In this document: one piece after another, positions 1 through 6,715 of the stretch
Position numbering within the stretch: the stretch's first letter is position 1
Layout: each line of letters opens with the position of its first letter
NCBI GenBank assembly: GCA_910587765.1
Contig: CAJUNR010000006.1
Span: 78,233 to 142,232 of the forward strand
Source: an uncultured Lachnospiraceae bacterium
GTDB taxonomy: Bacteria; Bacillota; Clostridia; Lachnospirales; Lachnospiraceae
Reading direction: 5' to 3'
Length of the DNA stretch: 64,000 nt
Position numbers and translations under genes: made by a program
The notes under the pieces: model-generated
What the model saw: the letters and a program-made list of their open reading frames with translations, nothing else
Told to the model about the DNA's origin: nothing
The model's database searches: none

Positions 1-40
1 CTGCTACGTTGTAATTTTCGTGGATCATCTGGAATTTCAT
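1..40 (-). CDS. VOC/glyoxalase-family protein, N-terminal 13 codons only
   Basis: The first 13 codons of a minus-strand gene run off the left edge: M-K-F-Q-M-I-H-E-N-Y-N-V-A. This opening is characteristic of clostridial lactoylglutathione lyase-like VOC proteins, in which the early His (H7 here) is a metal ligand. A GAGGAAAG ribosome-binding site lies 12-19 bases upstream of the ATG and a plausible promoter at 82-110. The rest of the gene is outside the window, so identity rests on the start alone. The reaction would be detoxification of methylglyoxal hemithioacetal or another vicinal-oxygen-chelate reaction. Confidence 0.6.
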   Translation of the reverse strand, partial: MKFQMIHENYNVA

Positions 41-67
41 TTTCTTTTTTCTCACTTTCCTCTTAGA

Positions 68-149
68 TTTCAGATATGTTTATTTTACCAGATTTGATCG
101 TTCGCAACAATATAATCACAAAAGAATATCTGAAACGAAATATCTGAAA
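68..149. repeat. Three copies of a TTTCAGATAT element around the VOC promoter
   Basis: The 10-mer TTTCAGATAT occurs at 68-77. Its exact reverse complement ATATCTGAAA occurs at 126-135 and again at 140-149, a 14-bp start-to-start spacing. One copy lies downstream of the predicted -10 and the pair lies upstream of the -35. This looks like a regulator-binding arrangement; the regulator is unknown. Confidence 0.4.
82..110 (-). promoter_or_regulatory. Promoter of the edge VOC gene
   Basis: On the minus strand, TTGTTG (105-110) and TAAAAT (82-87) are separated by 17 bases and point toward the VOC gene start at 40. Confidence 0.5.
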
Positions 150-192
150 GTTTTATCGCACAAAAGTTCCTCCTATACGCAGGCATTTTCCC

Positions 193-221
193 TTGAATCT
201 TTCCGCCGGATATGATATATT
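193..221 (+). promoter_or_regulatory. Promoter of antisense RNA, copy 1
   Basis: TTGAAT (193-198), 17-base spacer, TATATT (216-221) with an extended-10 TGA just before it. The same promoter layout recurs at 60898-60926 in copy 2. Confidence 0.6.
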
Positions 222-227
222 ACAGGC

Positions 228-318
228 ATAAGGAAAGCAACCGCCCACAAAGTGGTTAGCCTCCCGGTTGGCATAAGCCTACCTGTACCGGCTAAGTAAC
301 AAGGTAGGCTTATTTATT
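228..318 (+). ncRNA. Putative type I antitoxin RNA, copy 1
   Basis: About 90 nt running toward and against the toxin gene at 314-409. It contains the block AACCGCCCACAA followed by a GGTT arm, which is also present in the second copy near 60943. It ends at a hairpin (arms 275-283 and 303-311) followed by a T-rich stretch. It lies opposite the toxin mRNA 3' region, the arrangement known for convergent type I antitoxins such as RatA/TxpA. The RNA itself is inferred from promoter plus terminator; both ends are approximate. Confidence 0.6.
275..311 (+). terminator. Terminator of antisense RNA, copy 1
   Basis: Perfect 9-bp arms AAGCCTACC (275-283) and GGTAGGCTT (303-311), followed by TATTTATTT on the plus strand. 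On the minus strand no T-run follows, so the toxin mRNA probably reads through it. Confidence 0.65.
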
Positions 319-409
319 TGCGCTTATTTCTCCTATCAATATAGGTAAGCAATGCTATGAGAAAAGTACCGCCTGTAAATAACAGATACAGCACCTCATA
401 TGTACTCAT
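314..409 (-). CDS. Hol-Tox family holin-like mini-toxin, copy 1 (31 aa)
   Basis: A 31-residue peptide opening MSTYEVLYLLFTGGTF and ending DRRNKRK. It has one hydrophobic membrane segment (about residues 6-22) and a basic tail, matching the Firmicutes putative holin-like toxin (Hol-Tox) family of type I toxins. The ATG at 409 is preceded by GGGAGGTG at good spacing; an in-frame ATG two codons upstream is too close to the ribosome-binding site. Family members are thought to insert in the membrane and arrest growth when unrestrained. The predicted promoter at 535-563 gives a roughly 118-nt structured leader. A second family member lies at 61053-61136. Toxicity is inferred from family. Confidence 0.75.
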   Translation of the reverse strand: MSTYEVLYLLFTGGTFLIALLTYIDRRNKRK

Positions 410-534
410 TCGCATCACCTCCCTCTTCCTGTATTTCCCATGATGGGATCATGCCGGACGGCATCCGCGGCGATTGCCGCTTTCAGAAAGGCGGGAGGCT
501 ACCACCCTGCAACACGGTTGATTCCCTGCGACCT

Positions 535-563
535 ATTGTAACATAACCGACTGCATTAGACAA
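535..563 (-). promoter_or_regulatory. Toxin promoter, copy 1
   Basis: Minus-strand TTGTCT (558-563), 17-base spacer, TACAAT (535-540) with an extended-10 TGT. Transcription would start near 528. The leader segment at 492-505 can pair with the mRNA 3' segment at 252-266. Confidence 0.6.
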
Positions 564-597
564 CAGGCGAAAATGTTTAACTATCGTCTCCAGCTAC

Positions 598-1896
598 TTA
601 TCCTCTCATTTCATCATAACACGCAGATACTCTCTCATAAAGCGGTTCCTTCTCATCCAGCACATCCAGTAAAACAGAAAGCCATTCTTCACACAAGTAA
701 TGGATCGTATATTTTTCATCATACTGCTGCAATGTCTGGATCTGTTCCCGCTCCGTCCTCTCTGCAAATCTTTCAAATGCTTCGCTTAAATACACTCTTT
801 TTCTGTTTCTTACAACCTCTTCCGGCTCTCTGTTCCATATGGGAATTGCCCGGTGCATCAACGCCAGATAGAGAAGCCGGTCAATCTCTATGCTCTCCGC
901 GTCAAACAGATCTTCCAGGTAGATCCGACCCTTTTTTCGTTCTTTTGCCGCTTCCGGATAATGTTCCAGCCACTTTTTCTTTTCTGTCTCGCTTTCAATG
1001 GTATCTACAGGTTTTTTCGGTTTATTCAGACAGCACTGCTTGTATTTTTTTCCGCTGCCGCAGGGACAAGGATCATTCCTCCCGATCTTGACTTTGGGAA
1101 CCGGTCGGTTCTGCTGCGCCGCCACAGCGCGCAGAACCTTTTCCAAATCTTTTCCAGAGCCCTTTTCATGAGCCGGCTGTTCAAACATTGCCCAGCCCCG
1201 CAGCATGTCCGCCGCACGAATCGGTGACCGGCAAAACGCTTCCTCTTTGTACTGAAACATCCAGTCGATACAACTGTCATAACCTCCGATCACGTCTTCT
1301 TCTATCCGCATGTCATCGTAAAGGCGCCGAAGCTCCGGCAGCATATCGGCAAAATGGCACTCACAGATCACAGACGCAAGACCTGTATAGATGTACGCCC
1401 CGATCTCTTCTTTTCCATACACGATCTGTCGGATATATTCCTGAAAATCTTTCTTCTCCAAACTGCCGTCCAGATACAACTGCCCCATGACCCGTAGGAT
1501 TCCGCTTCTGACATAATCGTCAACCTCCGGATTGTCCACAGTTCTTTTCAAAAGTTCCAAATCCCCGTTATAAGTATTGTAGAGAATATCCGACAGACTG
1601 GCAGTAACTGCATCCCCAATCAAATAATCCAGCGTATCCTCCGGAAGCGAAACCAGTTCCATAATCTGTGGAAAACACTCTCTTGCCTGAAACTGTGCCA
1701 GCAGATGCAGGGCATAAAAATGCATCTGGTATTCTTCATCCAGATCTTCTCCTTCCCGGACTGCCTTCTCCACTGCCGCACGCAGCTTTGGAATCGCCAG
1801 TTCCCGGTTTTCACTGATGATCCGAAATGGCTCCTCCGGAAATATCCTGCTTCTGTAAGTGATCTGTTCTATGGCTTTTTGTACTGTTTCGTTCAT
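598..1896 (-). CDS. SEC-C motif, DUF1186-like protein (432 aa)
   Basis: The N-terminal ~230 residues are alpha-helical and rich in acidic residues, resembling the DUF1186/HEAT-like repeats found in SEC-C proteins. Near residue 275 is a complete SEC-C zinc motif, R-N-D-P-C-P-C-G-S-G-K-K-Y-K-Q-C-C, the zinc finger first known from the SecA C-terminus. A helical tail follows. In SecA this motif contacts SecB and ribosomes; in stand-alone proteins the role is mostly unknown, so no specific function is assigned. The start at 1896 has a GGAG 11 bases upstream. It appears monocistronic, transcribed toward the toxin locus. Confidence 0.8.
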   Translation of the reverse strand: MNETVQKAIEQITYRSRIFPEEPFRIISENRELAIPKLRAAVEKAVREGEDLDEEYQMHFYALHLLAQFQARECFPQIMELVSLPEDTLDYLIGDAVTASLSDILYNTYNGDLELLKRTVDNPEVDDYVRSGILRVMGQLYLDGSLEKKDFQEYIRQIVYGKEEIGAYIYTGLASVICECHFADMLPELRRLYDDMRIEEDVIGGYDSCIDWMFQYKEEAFCRSPIRAADMLRGWAMFEQPAHEKGSGKDLEKVLRAVAAQQNRPVPKVKIGRNDPCPCGSGKKYKQCCLNKPKKPVDTIESETEKKKWLEHYPEAAKERKKGRIYLEDLFDAESIEIDRLLYLALMHRAIPIWNREPEEVVRNRKRVYLSEAFERFAERTEREQIQTLQQYDEKYTIHYLCEEWLSVLLDVLDEKEPLYERVSACYDEMRG

Positions 1897-1997
1897 ACAA
1901 TCTGATTCTCCTGTCTTCGTTTGTCAAATGTTTCACTTTCAGATTACCATTATTCCTGTACGAACACAACATCCGAAGCACAATTTCCACACAAACG

Positions 1998-2039
1998 AAA
2001 AAACCACCCGATCATCGTATCTGAATCGAATGGCTTTTT
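1998..2039 (-). terminator. Probable terminator of the YesL gene
   Basis: On the minus strand an AAAAAGCCA arm pairs with TGGTTTTTT, with an inner CGAT/ATCG stem. It lies between the yesL-like stop (2067) and the SEC-C start. The long loop makes it a moderate prediction. Confidence 0.45.
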
Positions 2040-2066
2040 ACCAGTCAATCTGAAGTTTCACCCTGA

Positions 2067-2699
2067 TTATCTCCCTTCAAGATCATTTCCGGATATCGCT
2101 TCATAAGGCCGGAACAGCCGGCCGAAAAGGAACGAATTACAGTAAGCCGTAAAAGCGAATCCGATGGCGACCATAAAGACTTTCATAACCGGAAAAAGAT
2201 ACAGAAGGCTTACGAGAAATACCTGGATCAACACCAGTACAAAGGAATACCCCGGATTGGACAGGGCAAACAAAAACGCATTTTTTATGGTCCCCAAAAG
2301 ACTGTTCTGAAAACGCGCCATCAGCGGAAAGACGTAGATCATGGCGCCGAAAACGATGACGGCCAGAAGAGCGGTAACCGTAAAAGCGGCGCTGGCCATG
2401 GGCGTTCCCAGTGCGAACCAGAACACAAGGGCATATACGGCAACCGATAAAAGCGCGGCAAAAAACAGAAAGGCCACCATTCCCTGAACAAACATCTCCT
2501 TCATATGCCGGAAAAATTTCCGAATCAGGTATCCGTGCTCCCGTCTGGCCTCCCGAAGGGTCACCTGATAGAGCGCCGCGGTCGCCGGACCGATGGTGAT
2601 GACCGGCAGGCAGCAGATCAGATAGACCAGGTTCAATGCGATAAACTGTACAACGGTGTTCATATAATCCAGTACCGGATTGTCAAGACTAAGTCTCAT
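2067..2699 (-). CDS. DUF624 (YesL-family) membrane protein (210 aa)
   Basis: Begins MRLSLDNPVLDYMN and shows five hydrophobic membrane segments, with the typical early block of a NLVYLICCLPVIT-type helix followed by G-P-A-T-A-A-L-Y. This is the signature of DUF624/YesL. The family is found almost always beside CUT1 sugar ABC transporters and YesMN-type regulators; its function is not established. Here it is divergent from the ABC operon at 2924, as expected. The ATG at 2699 has AAAGGAG six bases upstream. A second paralogue lies at 22161-22838 beside the other sugar transporter. Confidence 0.85.
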   Translation of the reverse strand: MRLSLDNPVLDYMNTVVQFIALNLVYLICCLPVITIGPATAALYQVTLREARREHGYLIRKFFRHMKEMFVQGMVAFLFFAALLSVAVYALVFWFALGTPMASAAFTVTALLAVIVFGAMIYVFPLMARFQNSLLGTIKNAFLFALSNPGYSFVLVLIQVFLVSLLYLFPVMKVFMVAIGFAFTAYCNSFLFGRLFRPYEAISGNDLEGR

Positions 2700-2832
2700 A
2701 AGTTTCTCCTTTACCGTTTTGGAATGTGCTTATTATTATTGACGACAGGCCTTTTCATTTCTACCCCAAAAAGCAGAGAACATTCATGATAAAAATCAGA
2801 TATTTTAAAAGTCATGCTGAAGATACTCAAAT

Positions 2833-2855
2833 AATTCGAGAAATCTCCTCGAATT
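2833..2855. repeat. Perfect inverted repeat upstream of the oligosaccharide ABC operon
   Basis: AATTCGAG (2833-2840) and CTCGAATT (2848-2855) are perfect arms around a 7-base centre. The centre lies about 55 bases before the predicted start of transcription of the permease operon. A regulator operator is likely; no T-run makes it a terminator. Confidence 0.45.
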
Positions 2856-2886
2856 TCCCGCGTAGATACATAGAAAAAAGAAATGT

Positions 2887-2892
2887 TATACT
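2887..2892 (+). promoter_or_regulatory. -10 element of the oligosaccharide ABC operon
   Basis: TATACT with an extended-10 TGT and no recognisable -35 hexamer at 17 bases. The lack of a -35 fits a promoter that depends on an activator such as the AraC-type regulator at 8805-10358. Confidence 0.4.
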
Positions 2893-2923
2893 TCAGGAAA
2901 ATCAATACAGAAGGGAGTCGATT

Positions 2924-3865
2924 ATGACGAAAACTAAACCGGATGTTCCAAAACAGAACCGGAAGGACGGTTCCGAAGGCAGGAAGATGTTTCTTCTGAT
3001 CCTGCCGTTTCTGATCCTCTGTTTCCTGTTCTCCTATTTCCCGCTCCATGGCTGGATCTATGCGCTGTATGACTATCGGGCGCCACTTAGCCTCTCCCAG
3101 TGTGAATTTGTGGGACTCAAATGGTTCGCCACCCTGTTCAGCAATCCCACGCAGGTCAAGCAGCTCATGACGGTCATGAAGAACACCTTTGCCATGAGTA
3201 TCCTCGGGCTGGCGACTTCGTTCCTGCCGGTGCTCTTCGCGGTATTCCTGAACGAAGTCAAATGCAGATGGTTCAAAAACATCGTGCAGACGCTGACCAC
3301 GCTTCCCAACTTCATCAGCTGGACGCTGGTCTACTCCATCGCCTTCTGCCTGTTCTCCGCCACCGGCATGTTCAATACCGTATGCCAGAATCTGGGGCTG
3401 ATCTCGGAGCCTCTGAAGATCCTGGACAGCGGAGAGCACGTATGGCTGTCCATGCTCCTGTGGAATACGTGGAAGGGTCTGGGCTGGGGTTCCATCATGT
3501 ACCTGGCCGCCATCGCAGGCATCGACCAGGAGATGTACGAAGCGGCCCGGGTGGACGGCGCAGGACGGATGCAGCTGATCAAAAATATCACGATCCCGGC
3601 GCTTCTGCCTACCTATTTTGTCATGGTGATGCTGTCGGTGGCCAATTTCCTGTCCAACGGCATGGACCAGTATTTTGTATTCATGAACGCTTTTAATAAA
3701 GAAAGTATTCAGGTTCTGGATCTGTACGTGTATAATATAGGTCTGACCGGACAGAGTCTCTCTCTGGCAACCGCCATCGGCGTCATGAAGAGCGTGGTCA
3801 GCGTCGGCCTTCTGGTGCTTGTTAATTTTGCGTCAAAGAAGACCCGAGGCGAAAACATCATATAA
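2924..3865 (+). CDS. Carbohydrate ABC transporter permease, LplB type (313 aa)
   Basis: Inner-membrane permease of a CUT1 sugar importer. Six hydrophobic helices begin at about residue 25 (FLLILPFLILCFLF). The cytoplasmic EAA loop reads Y-E-A-A-R-V-D-G-A-G-R, the site that contacts the ATPase subunit. The reading frame is open further upstream to 2726, but the start at 2924 is chosen because AGAAGGGAG sits 7 bases before it and the protein then begins like family members. It is followed 16 bases later by its partner permease. No ATPase is encoded nearby, as is common when a shared MsmX-type ATPase energises several importers. Confidence 0.88.
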   Translation: MTKTKPDVPKQNRKDGSEGRKMFLLILPFLILCFLFSYFPLHGWIYALYDYRAPLSLSQCEFVGLKWFATLFSNPTQVKQLMTVMKNTFAMSILGLATSFLPVLFAVFLNEVKCRWFKNIVQTLTTLPNFISWTLVYSIAFCLFSATGMFNTVCQNLGLISEPLKILDSGEHVWLSMLLWNTWKGLGWGSIMYLAAIAGIDQEMYEAARVDGAGRMQLIKNITIPALLPTYFVMVMLSVANFLSNGMDQYFVFMNAFNKESIQVLDLYVYNIGLTGQSLSLATAIGVMKSVVSVGLLVLVNFASKKTRGENII

Positions 3866-3881
3866 GGAGGGAATCGCAGAA

Positions 3882-4784
3882 ATGAAAAACCGAAAGCTCA
3901 AAGCAACCGATTATCTGTTTCATATATGCAACTACGGCGTATTTGCGATCCTGACGCTGCTCTGTGCATATCCGTTTTATTACCTGATCATCAACTCCGT
4001 CAGCGCCAACGACTTAAGCGCCAACGGAGCCATCAACCTGATCCCCCGGGGGATCCATCTTAGAAACTATCTGGAAGTATTCAAGTTAAGCGGGCTTCCC
4101 ATGGCGGCGCTGGTATCCGTGGCAAGGACGGTCATCGGCACGGCCTGCACAGTCATGGCGTCGGCCTATCTGGGCTTTATGTTTACCCAGGAGCGGCTGT
4201 GGCATCGGAAGCTGTGGTACCGGCTGGTGGTCATCACCATGTATTTCAACGCGGGACTGATTCCCATGTTCATGACCATGAAGACGCTGCATCTGACCAA
4301 CAGCTTCTGGGTCTACATCATCCCTGCCATCGTACAGCCTTTTAATATCATTATGACCAAGACCTACATAGAGTCCCTGCCTCCTGCCCTGCAGGAAGCG
4401 GCGGAAATCGACGGCGCAGGGATCCTGACCCGATTTTTCAAAATTGTGCTGCCCATCAGCACCCCGATCCTGGCGACCATCGCCATCTGGGCGGCCGTCG
4501 GCCAGTGGAATTCCTTCCAGGATACGCTGATCTACATCACGGATCAGAAGCTGTATTCCCTGCAGTATCTGCTATATACCTATCTGAACCAGGCAAGCTC
4601 CCTTGCCAGTCTGGTCAAAGCCACCGGCAACGCTTCCTCCGTGGCGAGCATGGCCACCATGCAGACGCCCACATCCATCCGCATGACCGTATCCGTGATC
4701 GTGGTGCTGCCGATCCTTCTGATCTATCCCATGTTCCAGCGGTATTTTGTAAAAGGAATCATGGTGGGTTCAGTAAAAGGTTAA
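3882..4784 (+). CDS. Carbohydrate ABC transporter permease, LplC/YtcP type (300 aa)
   Basis: Second membrane subunit of the same importer, starting at 3882 after TAAGGAGGG. It has six predicted helices and an EAA loop reading Q-E-A-A-E-I-D-G-A-G. The C-terminus Q-R-Y-F-V-K-G-I-M-V-G-S-V-K-G is typical of the MalG-like partner. Together with the upstream permease it forms the channel that accepts sugar from the lipoprotein at 4821-6587. Confidence 0.88.
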   Translation: MKNRKLKATDYLFHICNYGVFAILTLLCAYPFYYLIINSVSANDLSANGAINLIPRGIHLRNYLEVFKLSGLPMAALVSVARTVIGTACTVMASAYLGFMFTQERLWHRKLWYRLVVITMYFNAGLIPMFMTMKTLHLTNSFWVYIIPAIVQPFNIIMTKTYIESLPPALQEAAEIDGAGILTRFFKIVLPISTPILATIAIWAAVGQWNSFQDTLIYITDQKLYSLQYLLYTYLNQASSLASLVKATGNASSVASMATMQTPTSIRMTVSVIVVLPILLIYPMFQRYFVKGIMVGSVKG

Positions 4785-4820
4785 CGAAAAAATATATTTT
4801 TTATAGAAAGGAAACGACTC

Positions 4821-6587
4821 ATGAGAAACTATAAATTCAGAAAGCAGATCAGCCTGCTTACGGCAGTCTCCATGGCCGCGGCACTTCTGTCCGGCTGCGG
4901 CGGAAAATCCGCAGAGGCAGTCAGTTCGCCCCACGGCGGACCTTATGAAGAAACAATTACCATCGACGTCTTCGATTCCCAGGCAAATTTCCAGGGCATG
5001 CAGTCCGGCTGGTTCGCCAAAATCGTAAAGGATAAGTTCAACATGGAGATGAACATCATCGCGCCCAACGTGGCGGGCGGCGGGGACACCCTGTATCAGA
5101 CCCGCTCCGCCAACGGCAATCTGGGCGATCTGATCATCATCAACGTGGACAAGAACCGCCTGAAAGATATGGTGACGGCGGGACTGGTGCTGGACATGAC
5201 CGACTACATGGGTGAGTGCGCGAATCTTCAGCAGTACCAGGCGGCCATCAAGGACGCCAGCGCCCTGGCCGGGGAAGAGAATCCTGGCATGTGGGCGGTT
5301 CCCAGCGAGGTGAGCAACGAGCCGGCCACGGAGCCCTGCGAAGCCGTGGACCCCACCAACGCGCCGTCGGTCCGCTGGGACATCTACGGACAGATCGGCT
5401 ATCCAGAGATGAATACGCTGGAAGACCTGCTGGACGTCTTAAAACAGATGCAGGACGCGGCCGGAACCAGCGAATCCGGCAAGAAAACCTATGCACTCTC
5501 TCTGTTCAAGGACTGGGACGGGGACATGATGCAGAACGCCGCGGCGCTGACCGCGCTCTACGGATATGAATCCAATCAGGGCTTCGCTCTGATGAACAGC
5601 GGGACCAACGAGATCCAGAGCATCATCGACGACGACGGCGCCTACGTAAGGGCTCTGCGCTTCCTGTTCCAGGCAAATCAGATGGGACTGGTGGACCCGG
5701 AATCCACGACCCAGAATTTCGACATGCTCAATGCAAAATACAGAGACGGAGCCGTGCTCTATTCCTTCTGGCCCTGGCTTGGCTCCGGCTACTACAATAC
5801 GGTGGAGCGCATGGCGGAGGGCAAAGGTTTCCAGACTGCCACCATCGCGGATATGAAATGCCTGTCTTACGGCTCCTTTACACTGGGCAAGATGGAAAAT
5901 GCCGTTATGGTGGGGAGTCAGGCAAAGGATCCCCAGCGGATCGTTGACTTTATCGACTGGCTGTACTCTCCGGAAGGCGTGGAGATGTCCTGCGCCCAGA
6001 GCGGCACCAACTGCGGTCCGGAAGGCCTGACCTGGGAAATGAAAGACGGTGAACCGGTACTGACGGATTTCGGCGTGGAAGCGCTGATCAAGATGACCGA
6101 CGGACTTCAGGTACCGGAGGAATGGGGCACCGGTACCTGGAAGGAAGGCATCTCCGCGCTGAATTACAAGGCTCTGGGCGTGGTGGACTGCGACCAGACG
6201 ACCGGCATGTGCTACAACTACCAGCGGTGGGCGGACTATCAGGAGCGGACTTCCACAAAGCTTGGCGAGGACTGGAAAGCCCATAACGACAATGCGGCGA
6301 CCGGCATTGAATATCTGAACAGCAAGGGAATGCTGACGGTGGCGCCGGGCAGCAACTACGCGATCCCGGACTATTCCACCGACCACAGCACAATCAAGGA
6401 GCAGTGCAAGCAGGTGATCGTACAGGACTCCTGGCGGATGGCATTTGCGGCCGACGAAGCAGAATTTAACAGCATCCTGAAAGAGATGCAGGATACGGTC
6501 AGAGGACTTGGATACGATGAAGTGTACGCCGTAGACGAACAGAGCTGTAAAGACAAGCTGGCTTCTTATGATGCGCTGAGACAATAA
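4821..6587 (+). CDS. Large extracellular sugar-binding lipoprotein (588 aa)
   Basis: Solute-binding protein of the importer. It has a basic N-terminus, a hydrophobic signal peptide and a lipobox L-L-S-G-C with the lipidated Cys at residue 26, so it is tethered to the outer face of the membrane. At 588 residues it matches the long LplA/YtcQ-like class that binds oligosaccharides rather than monosaccharides. It is rich in aromatic residues (for example F-W-P-W-L-G-S-G-Y-Y), consistent with sugar stacking. GAAAGGAAAC precedes the ATG. The neighbouring exo-acting GH42, GH31 and GH3 enzymes suggest decorated beta-glucan oligosaccharides as cargo. Confidence 0.87.
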   Translation: MRNYKFRKQISLLTAVSMAAALLSGCGGKSAEAVSSPHGGPYEETITIDVFDSQANFQGMQSGWFAKIVKDKFNMEMNIIAPNVAGGGDTLYQTRSANGNLGDLIIINVDKNRLKDMVTAGLVLDMTDYMGECANLQQYQAAIKDASALAGEENPGMWAVPSEVSNEPATEPCEAVDPTNAPSVRWDIYGQIGYPEMNTLEDLLDVLKQMQDAAGTSESGKKTYALSLFKDWDGDMMQNAAALTALYGYESNQGFALMNSGTNEIQSIIDDDGAYVRALRFLFQANQMGLVDPESTTQNFDMLNAKYRDGAVLYSFWPWLGSGYYNTVERMAEGKGFQTATIADMKCLSYGSFTLGKMENAVMVGSQAKDPQRIVDFIDWLYSPEGVEMSCAQSGTNCGPEGLTWEMKDGEPVLTDFGVEALIKMTDGLQVPEEWGTGTWKEGISALNYKALGVVDCDQTTGMCYNYQRWADYQERTSTKLGEDWKAHNDNAATGIEYLNSKGMLTVAPGSNYAIPDYSTDHSTIKEQCKQVIVQDSWRMAFAADEAEFNSILKEMQDTVRGLGYDEVYAVDEQSCKDKLASYDALRQ

Positions 6588-6593
6588 GAACGG

Positions 6594-6622
6594 ACCGGCC
6601 GCGGGATATTCCGGCGGCCGGT
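6594..6622 (+). other. GC-rich intergenic hairpin between binding protein and GH42
   Basis: ACCGGCCGC (6594-6602) pairs perfectly with GCGGCCGGT (6614-6622). No T-run follows, so it is more likely an mRNA 3'-end stabiliser or partial attenuator that favours the binding-protein transcript than a full terminator. Confidence 0.5.
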
Positions 6623-6715
6623 TCTGATGGCCGCCGGGTATATTGACAGCTGCCCGTTGCTTTACAGGGAGTAGGAAAACCGTGTTTGGTGAGTTCTGGA
6701 AAGGAAAAAGACGAT

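Noticed and set aside
2726..2923. N-terminal extension of the LplB-type permease to 2726
   Set aside because: The extension covers the promoter and palindrome, has no ribosome-binding site and does not resemble permease N-termini; 2924 has AAGGGAG.
5439..6584. Long antisense open frame opposite the binding-protein gene
   Set aside because: It lacks a ribosome-binding site and any family resemblance, and mirrors the GC-rich third positions of the real lipoprotein gene. Similar shadows lie opposite the kinase (10664-12175), GH31 (12889-14964), GH3 (15199-16215) and GH32 (27809-29215) genes.
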